A stretch of 64,000 bases of DNA. Source: Atherix ibis (Eukaryota > Arthropoda > Insecta > Diptera > Athericidae). Shown in pieces: positions 49,946 through 61,270 of this stretch; the stretch's first letter is position 1; every line of letters starts with the position of its first letter. The position numbers and the translations under genes were made by a program. Location of the stretch: NCBI GenBank assembly GCA_958298945.1, contig OY282609.1, forward strand, positions 40,934,954 to 40,998,953, in the 5' to 3' direction. The notes under the pieces were generated by a model. The model did not search any database. It was not told the origin of the DNA and was given only the letters and a program-made list of their open reading frames with translations.

Positions 49946-52900
49946 CAGTAGAAATTTTCAATATAAATTTTCAGTATTATTTTCAGAAGAAATTTTAGTG
50001 CGAATTATCAGTTGAAATGATCAGCATAAATTTTTAGTTGAAATTTTCAGTAGAAATTTTCAGTAGAAATTTTCAGTAGAAATTTTCAGTAGAAATTTTC
50101 AGTAGAAATTTTTAGTAGAAATTTTCAGTACAAATTTTCGGTAGAAATTTTCAGTAGAAATTTTCAGTCGAAATTTTCAGTACCAATTGTCAGTAGAAAT
50201 TTTGGGTAGAAATTTTCTGTAAAAATTTTCAATAGAAATAGTAGAAATTTTCAGTAGGAGTTTTCGAGAAATGTTCAGTAGAAATTTTCAGTAGAAATTT
50301 TCAGTGGGAATTATCAGTAGAAATGTTCAGCATAAATTTTTAGGAGAAATTTTTAGTAGAAATGTTTAGTAAAAATTTTCAGTAGAAATTTTTAGTAGAA
50401 ATTTTCAGCAGAATTTTCAGTACAAATTTTCAGTAGAAATTTTCAGTAGAAATTTTCAATATAAATTGTGAGTAGGAATTTTCAGTAGAAATTTTAGTGC
50501 GAATTATCAGTAGAAATGTTCAGCATAAATTTTTAGTTGAAATATTTGTTAAAATTTTCATTAGAAATTTTCAGTAGAAATTTTTAGAAGAAATTTTCAG
50601 TAGAAATTTTCAGTGGGAATTATCAGTAGAAATGTTCAGCATAAATTTTTAGTAGAATTTTTAGTAGAAATTTTTATTAGAAATTTTAGTAGAAATTTTT
50701 AGTAGAAATTTTCAGTAGAAATTTTCGGTAGAAATTTTTAGGAGAAATTTTTAGTAGAAATATTTAGTAGAAATTTTCAGTAGAAATTTTTAGTAGAAAT
50801 TTTCAGTAGAAATTTTTAGTAGAAATTTTCAGTAGAAATTTTCTGTAGAAATTTTCGGTAGAAATATTCAGTAGAAATTTTCAGTAGAAAGTAGAAATTT
50901 TCAGTACACATTTTCAGAACAAATTTTCAGTACAAATTTCCAGTAGAAATTTTCAGTACAAATTTTCAGTAGAAATTTTCAGTAGAAATTTTCTGTAGAA
51001 ATTTTCGGTAGAAATTTTCAGTAGAAAGTAGAAATTTCCTGTAGAAATTTTCAGTACAAATTTTCAGAACAAATATTCAGTACAAATTTCGAGTAGAAAT
51101 TTTCAGTACAAATTTTCAGTAGAAATTTTCAGTAGAAATTTTCAGTTGAAATTTTCGTTAGAAATTTTTTAGGAGAAATTTTTAGTAGAAATTTTCTGTA
51201 AAAATTTTCAGTAGAAATAGTTAGTAGAAATTTTTAGTAGGAATTTTCAGAAAATGTTCAGTAGTAATTTGCAGAGAAATTTTCAGTAGAAATTTACAGT
51301 TCAAATTTTCAGTTCAAATTTTCAGTAAAAATTTTGAGTAGAAATTTTCAGTAGAAATCTTCAGTAGAAATTTTCAGTAGAAATTTTCAGTAGATATTTT
51401 CATTAGATATTTTCAGTAGATATTTTCAGTAGAAATTATTAGTAGAAATTTTCAATAGAAATTTTCTGTAGATACTTTCTGCAAAAATTTTCAGTAGAAA
51501 TAGTTAGTAGAAATTTTCAGTAGGAATTTTTAGAGAAATGTTCAGTAGAAATTTTTAGTAGGAATTTTCAGTAGAAATTTTCAGTGGGAATTATCAGTAG
51601 AAATGTTCAGCATAAATTTTTAGTAGAATTTTTAGTAGAAATTTTTAGTAGAAATTTTAGTAGAAATTTTTAGTAGAAATTTTCAGTAGAAATTTTCAGT
51701 AGAAATTTTCGGTAGAAATTTTTAGGAGAAATTTTCAGTAGAAAAATTTAGTTGAAATTTTCAGTAGAAATTTTTAGTAGAAATTTTCAGTAGAAATTTT
51801 TAGTAGAAATTTTCAGTAGAAATTTCCTGTAGTAGTTTTCGGTAGAAATTTTCAGTAGAAAGTAGAAATTTTCTGTAGAAATTTTCAGTACAAATTTTCA
51901 GTACAAATTTTCAGTAGAAATGTCCAGTAGAAATTTTCAGTACAAATTTTCAGTAGAAATTTTCAGTAGAAATTTTCAGTAGAAATTTTCAGTAGAAATT
52001 TTCAGTAGAAATTTTCAGTAGAAATTTTCAGTAGAAATTTTCAATATAAATTTTCAGTATTATTTTCAGTAGAAATTTTAGTGCGAATTATCAGTAGAAA
52101 TGTTCAGCATAAATTTTTAGTTGAAATTTTTAGTAGAAATTTTCAGTAGAAATTTCCTGTAGAAATTTTCGGTTGAAATTTTCAGTAGAAATTTTCAGTA
52201 GAAAGTAGAAATTTTCTGTAGAAATTTTCAGTACAAATTTTCAGTACAAATTTTCAGTACAAATTTCCAGTAGAAATTTTCAGTACAAATTTTCAGTAGA
52301 AATTTTCAGTAGAAATTTTCAGTAGAAATTTTCAGTAGAAATTTTCAGTAGAAATTTTCAATATAAATTTTCAGTATTATTTTCAGTAGAAATTTTAGTG
52401 CGAATTATCAGTAGAAATGTTCAGCATAAATTTTTAGTTGAAATTTTCAGTAGAAATTTTCAGTAGAAATTTTCAGTAGACATTTTCAGGAGAAATTTTC
52501 AGTAGAAATTTTCAGTAGAAATTTTTAGTAGAAATTTTCAGTAGAAATTTTCGGTAGAAATTTTCGGTAGAAATTTTCAGTAGAAATTTTCGGTAGAAAT
52601 TTTCAGTAGAAATTTTCAGTAGAAATTTTCAGTAGAAATTTTTAGTAGAAATTTTCAGTAGAAATTTTCGGTAGAAATTTTCGGTAGAAATTTTCAGTAG
52701 AAATTTTCAGTAGAAATTTTCAGTAGAAATTTTCAGTCGAAATTTTCAGTCGAAATTTTCAGTACCAATTGTCAGTAGAAATTTTGGGTAGAAATTTTCT
52801 GTAAAAATTTTCAATAGAAATAGTTAGTAGAAATTTTCAGTAGGAGTTTTCGAGAAATGTTCAGTAGAAATTTTCAGTAGAAATTTTCAGTGGGAATTAT

Positions 52901-53975
52901 CAGTAGAAATGTTCAGCATAAATTTTTAGTAGAATTTTTAGTAGAAATTTTTAGCAGAAATTTTAGTAGAAATTTTTAATAGAAATTTTCAGTAGAAATT
53001 TTCAGTTGAAATTTTCGGTAGAAATTTTTTAGGAGAAATTTTTAGTAGAAATGTTTAGTAGAAATTTTCAGTAGAAATTTTTAGTAGAAATTTTCAGCAG
53101 AATTTTCAGTACAAATTTTCAGTAGAAATTTTTAGTAGAAATTTTCAATATAAATTTTGAGTAGGAATTTTCAGTAGAAATTTTAGTGCGAATTATCAGT
53201 AGAAATGTTCAGCATAAATTTTTAGTTAAAATATTTAGTTAAAATTTTCAGTAGAAATTTTCAGTAGAAATTTTTAGAAGAAATTTTCAGTAGAAATTTT
53301 CAGTGGGAATTATCAGTATAAATGTTCAGCATAAATTTTTAGTAGAATTTTTAGTAGAAATTTTTATTAGAAATTTTAGTAGAAATTTTTAGTAGAAATT
53401 TTCAGTAGAAATTTTCAGTAGAAATTTTCGGTAGAAATTTTTAGGAGAAATTTTCAGTAGAAATATTTAGTAGTAATTTTCAGTAGAAATTTTTAGTAGA
53501 AATTTTCAGTAGAAATTTTTAGTAGAAATTTTCAGTAGAAATTTTCTGTAGAAATTTTCGGTGGAAATATTCAGTAGAAATTTTCAGTAGAAAGTAGAAA
53601 TTTTCTGTAGAAATTTTCAGTACAAATTTTCAGAACAAATTTTCAGTACAAATTTCCAGTAGAAATTTTCAGTACAAATTTTCAGTAGTAATTTTCAGTA
53701 GAAATTTTCTGTAGAAATTTTCGGTAGAAATTTTCAGTAGAAAGTAGAAATTTCCTGTAGAAATTTTCAGTACAAATTTTCAGAACAAATTTTCAGTACA
53801 AATTTCGAGTAGAAATTTTCAGTACAAATTTTCAGTAGAAATTTTCAGTAGAAATTTTCAGTAGAAATTTTCGTTAGAAATTTTTTAAGAGAAATTTTTA
53901 GTAGAAATTTTCTGTAAAAATTTTCAGTAGAAATAGTTAGTAGAAATTTTTAGTAGGAATTTTCAGAAAATGTTC

Positions 53976-56900
53976 AGTAGTAATTTGCAGAGAAATTTTC
54001 AGTAGAAATTTAGAGTTCAAATTTTCAGTTCAAATTTTGAGTAAAAATTTTGAGTAGAAATTTTCAGTAGAAATCTTCAGTAGAAATTTTCAGTAGAAAT
54101 TTTCAGTAGATATTTTCATTAGATATTTTCAGTAGATATTTTCAGTAGAAATTATTAGTAGAAATTTTCAGTAGAAATTTTCTGTAGATACTTTCTGCAA
54201 AAATTTTCAGTAGAAATAGTTAGTAGAAATTTTCAGTAGGAATTTTTAGAGAAATGTTCAGTAGAAATTTTTAGTAGGAATTTTCAGTAGAAATTTTCAG
54301 TGGGAATTATCAGTAGAAATGTTCAGCATAAATTTTTAGTAGAATTTTTAGTAGAAATTTTTAGTAGAAATTTTAGTAGAAATTTTTAGTAGAAATTTTC
54401 AGTAGAAATTTTCAGTAGAAATTTTCGGTAGAAATTTTTAGGAGAAATTTTCAGTAGAAAAATTTAGTTGAAATTTTCAGTAGAAATTTTTAGTAGAAAT
54501 TTTTAGTAGAAATTTTTAGTAGAAATTTTCAGTAGAAATTTCCTGTAGAAATTTTCGGTAGAAATTTTCAGTAGAAATTTTCAGTAGAAAGTAGAAATTT
54601 TCTGTAGAAATTTTCAGTACAAATTTTCAGTACAAATTTCCAGTAGAAATTTTCAGTAGAAATTTTCAGTAGAAATTTTCAGTAGAAATTTTCAGTAGAA
54701 ATTTTCAGTAGAAATTTTCAGTACAAATTTTTAGTAGAAATTTTCAATATAAATTTTCAGTACTATTTTCAGTAGAAATTTTCAGTAGAAATTTTTAGTA
54801 GAAATTTTCAGTAGAAATTTTCGGTAGAAATTTTCGGTAGAAATTTTCAGTAGAAATTTTCGGTAGAAATTTTCAGTAGAAATTTTCAGTAGAAATTTTT
54901 AGTAGAAATTTTCAGTAGAAATTTTCAGTCGAAATTTTCAGTACCAATTGTCAGTAGAAATTTTGGGTAGAAATTTTCTGTAAAAATTTTCAATAGAAAT
55001 AGTTAGTAGAAATTTTCAGTAGGAGTTTCGAGAAATGTTCAGTAGAAATTTTCAGTAGGAGTTTTCAGTAGAAATTTTCAGTGGGAATTATCAGTAGAAA
55101 TGTTCAGCATAAATTTTTAGTAGAATTTTTAGTAGAAATTTTTAGCAGAAATTTTAGTAGAAATTTTTAATAGAAATTTTCAGTAGAAATTTTCAGTTGA
55201 AATTTTCGGTAGAAATTTTTTAGGAGAAATTTTTAGTAGAAATGTTTAGTAGAAATTTTCAGTAGAAATTTTTAGTAGAAATTTTCAGTAGAATTTTCAG
55301 TACAAATTTTCAGTAGATATTTTCAGTAGAAATTTTCAGTAGAAAGTAGAAATTTTCTGTAGAAATTTTCAGTACAAATTTTCAGTACAAATTTCCAGTA
55401 GAAATTTTCAGTACAAATTTTCAGTAGAAATTTTCAGTAGAAATTTTCAGTAGAAATTTTCAGTAGAAATTTTCAGTAGAAATTTTCAATATAAATTTTC
55501 AGTACTATTTTCAGTAGAAATTTTAGTGCGAATTATCAGTAGAAATGTTCAGCATAAATTTTTAGTTGAAATTTTCAGTAGAAATTTTCAGTAGAAATTT
55601 TCAGTAGAAATTTTCAGTTGAAATTTTTAGTAGAAATTTTCAGTCGAAATTTTCGGTAGAAATTTTCGGTAGAAATTTTCAGTAGAAATTTTCGGTAGAA
55701 ATTTTCAGTAGAAATTTTTAGTAGAAATTTTCAGTAGAAATTTTCAGTAGAAATTTTCAGTCGAAATTTTCAGTCGAAATTTTCAGTCGAAATTTTCAGT
55801 CGAAATTTTCAGTACCAATTGTCAGTAGAAATTTTGGGTAGAAATTTTCTGTAAAAATTTTCAATAGAAATAGTTAGTAGAAATTTTCAGTAGGAGTTTT
55901 CGTGAAATGTTCAGTAGAAATTTTCAGTAGGAATTTTCAGTAGAAATTTTCAGTGGGAATTATCAGTAGAAATGTTCAGCATACATTTTTAGTAGAATTT
56001 TTAGTAGAAATTTTTAGCAGAAATTATAGTAGAAATTTTTAATAGAAATTTTCAGGAGAAATTTTCAGTTGAAATTTTCGGTAGAAATTTTTTAGGAGAA
56101 ATTTTTAGTAGAAATGTTTAGTAGAAATTTTCAGTAGAAATTTGTAGTAGAAATTTTCAGTAGAATTTTCAGTACAAATTTTCAGTAGAAATTTTCAGTA
56201 GAAACTTTCAATATAAATTTTGAGTAGGAATTTTCAGTAGAAATTTTAGTGCGAATTATCAGTAGAAATGTTCAGCATAAATTTTTAGTTGAAATATTTA
56301 GTTAAAATTTTCAGTAGAAATTTTCAGTAGAAATTTTTAGAAGAAATTTTCAGTAGAAATTTTCAGTGGGAATTATCAGTAGAAATGTTCAGCATAAATT
56401 TTTAGTAGAATTTTTAGTAGAAATTTTTAGTAGTAATTTTAGTAGAAATTTTTAGTAGAAATTTTCAGTAGAAATTTTCAGTAGAAATTTTCGGTAGAAA
56501 TTTTTAGGAGAAATTTTCAGTAGAAATATTTAGTAGAAATTTTCAGTAGAAATTTTTAGTAGAAATTTTCAGTAGAAATTTTTAGTAGAAATTTTCAGTA
56601 GAAATTTTCTGTAGAAATTTTCGGTAGAAATTTTCAGTAAAAATTTTCAGTAGAAAGTAGAAATTTTCTGTAGAAATTTTCAGTACAAATTTTCAGAACA
56701 ATTTTTCAGTACAAATTTCCAGTAGAAATTTTCAGTACAAATTTTCAGTAGAAATTTTCAGTAGAAATTTTCAGTAGAAATTTTCAGTAGAAATTTTCTG
56801 TAGAAATTTTCGGTAGAAATTTTCAGTAGAAAGTAGAAATTTCCTGTAGAAATTTTCAGTACAAATTTTCAGAACAAATTTTCAGTACAAATTTCCAGTA

Positions 56901-57169
56901 GAAATTTTTAGTAGAAATGTTTAGTAGAAATTTTCAGTAGAAATTTTTAGTAGAAATTTTCAGTAGAAATTTTTAGTAGAAATTTTCGGTAGAAATTTTC
57001 GCTAGAAATTTTCAGTAGAAATTTTCAGTAGAATTTTCAGTACAAATTTTCAGTAGAAATTTTCAGTAGAAATTTTCAATATAAATTTTGAGTAGGAATT
57101 TTCAGTAGAAATTTTAGTGCGAATTATCAGTAGAAATGTTCAGCATAAATTTTTAGTTGAAATATATAT
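53976..57169. repeat. Domain D ~3.2-kb higher-order unit, copy 1
   Basis: Begins at AGTAGTAATTTGCAGAG (53,976) and ends at the broken join near 57,169. It contains two TACCAATTGTC cassettes 871 bp apart (54,942 and 55,813), the second preceded by four CAGTCG monomers, and several GAAAGTAGAAA partial monomers. Copy 2 matches at an offset of 3,194 at the left edge, 3,207-3,208 in the middle and 3,195 near the right edge; the steps are single monomers, one of them an additional CAGTACAAA near 57,830 in copy 2. Confidence 0.92.
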
Positions 57170-57175
57170 AGTAGT
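57158..57175. other. Duplication breakpoint in domain D
   Basis: The sequence reads GAAATATATATAGTAGTAAT across the join. To the left it follows the ATTTAGTTG cassette, to the right the TTTGCAGAG cassette, which normally begins ATGTTCAGTAGTAATTTG. The AT dinucleotide run at the join is not found in either parent cassette in full, so it may be a short filler or a slipped ATAT overlap. Confidence 0.8.
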
Positions 57176-60100
57176 AATTTGCAGAGAAATTTTCAGTAGA
57201 AATTTAGAGTTCAAATTTTCAGTTCAAATTTTGAGTAAAAATTTTGAGTAGAAATTTTCAGTAGAAATCTTCAGTAGAAATTTTCAGTAGAAATTTTCAG
57301 TAGATATTTTCATTAGATATTTTCAGTAGATATTTTCAGTAGAAATTATTAGTAGAAATTTTCAGTAGAAATTTTCTGTAGATACTTTCTGCAAAAATTT
57401 TCAGTAGAAATAGTTAGTAGAAATTTTCAGTAGGAATTTTTAGAGAAATGTTCAGTAGAAATTTTTAGTAGGAATTTTCAGTAGAAATTTTCAGTGGGAA
57501 TTATCAGTAGAAATGTTCAGCATAAATTTTTAGTCGAATTTTTAGTAGAAATTTTTAGTAGAAATTTTAGTAGAAATTTTTAGTAGAAATTTTCAGTAGA
57601 AATTTTCAGTAGAAATTTTCGGTAGAAATTTTTAGGAGAAATTTTCAGTAGAAAAATTTAGTTGAAATTTTCAGTAGAAATTTTTAGTAGAAATTTTTAG
57701 TAGAAATTTTTAGTAGAAATTTTCAGTAGAAATTTCCTGTAGAAATTTTCGGTAGAAATTTTCAGTAGAAATTTTCAGTAGAAAGTAGAAATTTTCTGTA
57801 GAAATTTTCAGTACAAATTTTCAGTACAAATTTTCAGTACAAATTTCCAGTAGAAATTTTCAGTAGAAATTTTCAGTAGAAATTTTCAGTAGAAATTTTC
57901 AGTAGAAATTTTCAGTAGAAATTTTCAGTACAAATTTTTAGTAGAAATTTTCAATATAAATTTTCAGTACTATTTTCAGTAGAAATTTTCAGTAGAAATT
58001 TTTAGTAGAAATTTTCAGTAGAAATTTTCGGTAGAAATTTTCGGTAGAAATTTTCAGTAGAAATTTTCGGTAGAAATTTTCAGTAGAAATTTTCAGTAGA
58101 AATTTTTAGTAGAAATTTTCAGTAGAAATTTTCAGTCGAAATTTTCAGTACCAATTGTCAGTAGAAATTTTGGGTAGAAATTTTCTGTAAAAATTTTCAA
58201 TAGAAATAGTTAGTAGAAATTTTCAGTAGGAGTTTTCGAGAAATGTTCAGTAGAAATTTTCAGTAGGAGTTTTCAGTAGAAATTTTCAGTGGGAATTATC
58301 AGTAGAAATGTTCAGCATAAATTTTTAGTAGAATTTTTAGTAGAAATTTTTAGCAGAAATTTTAGTAGAAATTTTTAATAGAAATTTTCAGTAGAAATTT
58401 TCAGTTGAAATTTTCGGTAGAAATTTTTTAGGAGAAATTTTTAGTAGAAATGTTTAGTAGAAATTTTCAGTAGAAATTTTTAGTAGAAATTTTCAGTAGA
58501 ATTTTCAGTACAAATTTTCAGTAGAAATTTTCAGTAGAAATTTTCAGTAGAAAGTAGAAATTTTCTGTAGAAATTTTCAGTACAAATTTTCAGTACAAAT
58601 TTCCAGTAGAAATTTTCAGTACAAATTTTCAGTAGAAATTTTCGGTAGAAATTTTCAGTACAAATTTTCAGTAGAAATTTTCAGTAGAAATTTTCAATAT
58701 AAATTTTCAGTACTATTTTCAGTAGAAATTTTAGTGCGAATTATCAGTAGAAATGTTCAGCATAAATTTTTAGTTGAAATTTTCAGTAGAAATTTTCAGT
58801 AGAAATTTTCAGTAGAAATTTTCAGTTGAAATTTTTAGTAGAAATTTTCAGTCGAAATTTTCGGTAGAAATTTTCGGTAGAAATTTTCAGTAGAAATTTT
58901 CGGTAGAAATTTTCAGTAGAAATTTTTAGTAGAAATTTTCAGTAGAAATTTTCAGTAGAAATTTTCAGTCGAAATTTTCAGTCGAAATTTTCAGTCGAAA
59001 TTTTCAGTCGAAATTTTCAGTACCAATTGTCAGTAGAAATTTTGGGTAGAAATTTTCTGTAAAAATTTTCAATAGAAATAGTTAGTAGAAATTTTCAGTA
59101 GGAGTTTTCGTGAAATGTTCAGTAGAAATTTTCAGTAGGAATTTTCAGTAGAAATTTTCAGTAGGAATTATCAGTAGAAATGTTCAGCATACATTTTTAG
59201 TAGAATTTTTAGTAGAAATTTTTAGCAGAAATTATAGTAGAAATTTTTAATAGAAATTTTCAGGAGAAATTTTCAGTTGAAATTTTCGGTAGAAATTTTT
59301 TAGGAGAAATTTTTAGTAGAAATGTTTAGTAGAAATTTTCAGTAGAAATTTGTAGTAGAAATTTTCAGTAGAATTTTCAGTACAAATTTTCAGTAGAAAT
59401 TTTCAGTAGAAACTTTCAATATAAATTTTGAGTAGGAATTTTCAGTAGAAATTTTAGTGCGAATTATCAGTAGAAATGTTCAGCATAAATTTTTAGTTGA
59501 AATATTTAGTTAAAATTTTCAGTAGAAATTTTCAGTAGAAATTTTTAGAAGAAATTTTCAGTAGAAATTTTCAGTGGGAATTATCAGTAGAAATGTTCAG
59601 CATAAATTTTTAGTAGAATTTTTAGTAGAAATTTTTAGTAGTAATTTTAGTAGAAATTTTTAGTAGAAATTTTCAGTAGAAATTTTCAGTAGAAATTTTC
59701 GGTAGAAATTTTTAGGAGAAATTTTCAGTAGAAATATTTAGTAGAAATTTTCAGTAGAAATTTTTAGTAGAAATTTTCAGTAGAAATTTTTAGTAGAAAT
59801 TTTCAGTAGAAATTTTCTGTAGAAATTTTCGGTAGAAATTTTCAGTAAAAATTTTCAGTAGAAAGTAGAAATTTTCTGTAGAAATTTTCAGTACAAATTT
59901 TCAGAACAATTTTTCAGTACAAATTTCCAGTAGAAATTTTCAGTACAAATTTTCAGTAGAAATTTTCAGTAGAAATTTTCAGTAGAAATTTTCTGTAGAA
60001 ATTTTCGGTAGAAATTTTCAGTAGAAAGTAGAAATTTCCTGTAGAAATTTTCAGTACAAATTTTCAGAACAAATTTTCAGTACAAATTTCCAGTAGAAAT

Positions 60101-60364
60101 TTTTAGTAGAAATGTTTAGTAGAAATTTTCAGTAGAAATTTTTAGTAGAAATTTTCAGTAGAAATTTTTAGTAGAAATTTTCGGTAGAAATTTTCGCTAG
60201 AAATTTTCAGTAGAAATTTTCAGTAGAATTTTCAGTACAAATTTTCAGTAGAAATTTTCAGTAGAAATTTTCAATATAAATTTTGAGTAGGAATTTTCAG
60301 TAGAAATTTTAGTGCGAATTATCAGTAGAAATGTTCAGCATAAATTTTTAGTTGAAATATTTAG
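57170..60364. repeat. Domain D ~3.2-kb higher-order unit, copy 2
   Basis: Starts directly at the break, with AGTAGTAATTTGCAGAG at 57,170, and carries the TACC pair at 58,149 and 59,021 (872 bp apart). Where copy 1 ends in AAATATATATAG, this copy continues normally as AAATATTTAGTTG near 60,355. That shows copy 1 is cut at this point by the duplication join and copy 2 keeps the original continuation. Confidence 0.92.
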
Positions 60365-61270
60365 TTGAAATTTTCAGTACAAATTTTCAGTAGAAATTTT
60401 TACTAGAAATTTTCAGTAGAAATTTTCAGTAGAAATTTTCAGTAGAAATTTTCAGTAGAAATTTTCAGAAGAAATTTTCAGTAGAAATTTTCAGTAGCAA
60501 TTTTCAGTAGAAATATTCAGTAGAAATTTTCAGTAGAAATTTTCAGTAGAAATTTTCAGTAGAAATTTTCAGTAGAAATTTTCGGTACCAATTGTCAGTA
60601 GCAATTTTGGGTAGAAATTTTCAGTAGAAATCTTAAGTAGAAGTTTTCAGTAGAAATTTTCGGTAGAAATCTTAAGTAAAAATTTTCAACAGAAATTTTC
60701 AGTTGAAATTTTCAGTAGAAATTTTCAGTAGAAATTTTTAGTAGAAATTTTCAGTAGAAATTTTCTGTAGAAATTTTCGGTAGAAATTTTCAGTAGAAAT
60801 TTTCAGTAGAAAGTAGAAATTTTCTGTAGAAATTTTCAGTACAAATTTTCAGTACAAATTTTCAGTACAAATTTTCAGTACAAATTTCCAGTAGAAATTT
60901 TCAGTACAAATTTCCAGTAGAAATTTTCAGTACAAATTTTCAGTAGAAATTTTCAGTACAAATTTTCAGTAGAAATTTTCAGTAGAAATTTTCGGTAGAA
61001 ATTTTCAGTAGAAAGTAGAAATTTCCTGTAGAAATTTTCAGTACAAATTTTTAGAACAAATTTTCAGTACAAATTTCCAGTAGAAATTTTTAGTAGAAAT
61101 GTTTAGTAGAAATTTTCAGTAGAAATTTTTAGTAGAAATTTTCAGTAGAAATTTTTAGTAGAAATTTTCGGTAGAAATTTTCGCTAGAAATTTTCAGTAG
61201 AAATTTTCAGTAGAATTTTCAGTACAAATTTTCAGTAGAAATTTTCAGTAGAAATTTTCAATATAAATTT
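60365..61270. repeat. Spacer between domain D units 2 and 3
   Basis: This stretch is also satellite. It includes TTTTTACTAG and CTTAAGTAGAAG variants, a TACCAATTGTC cassette at 60,586 with TTTTGGGTAG, and an inserted second copy of the segment 60,024-60,283 at 61,011-61,270 (constant offset of 987 bp; GAAAGTAGAAATTTCC and TCAATATAAA used as anchors). It then joins unit 3 partway into that unit's order. Confidence 0.85.
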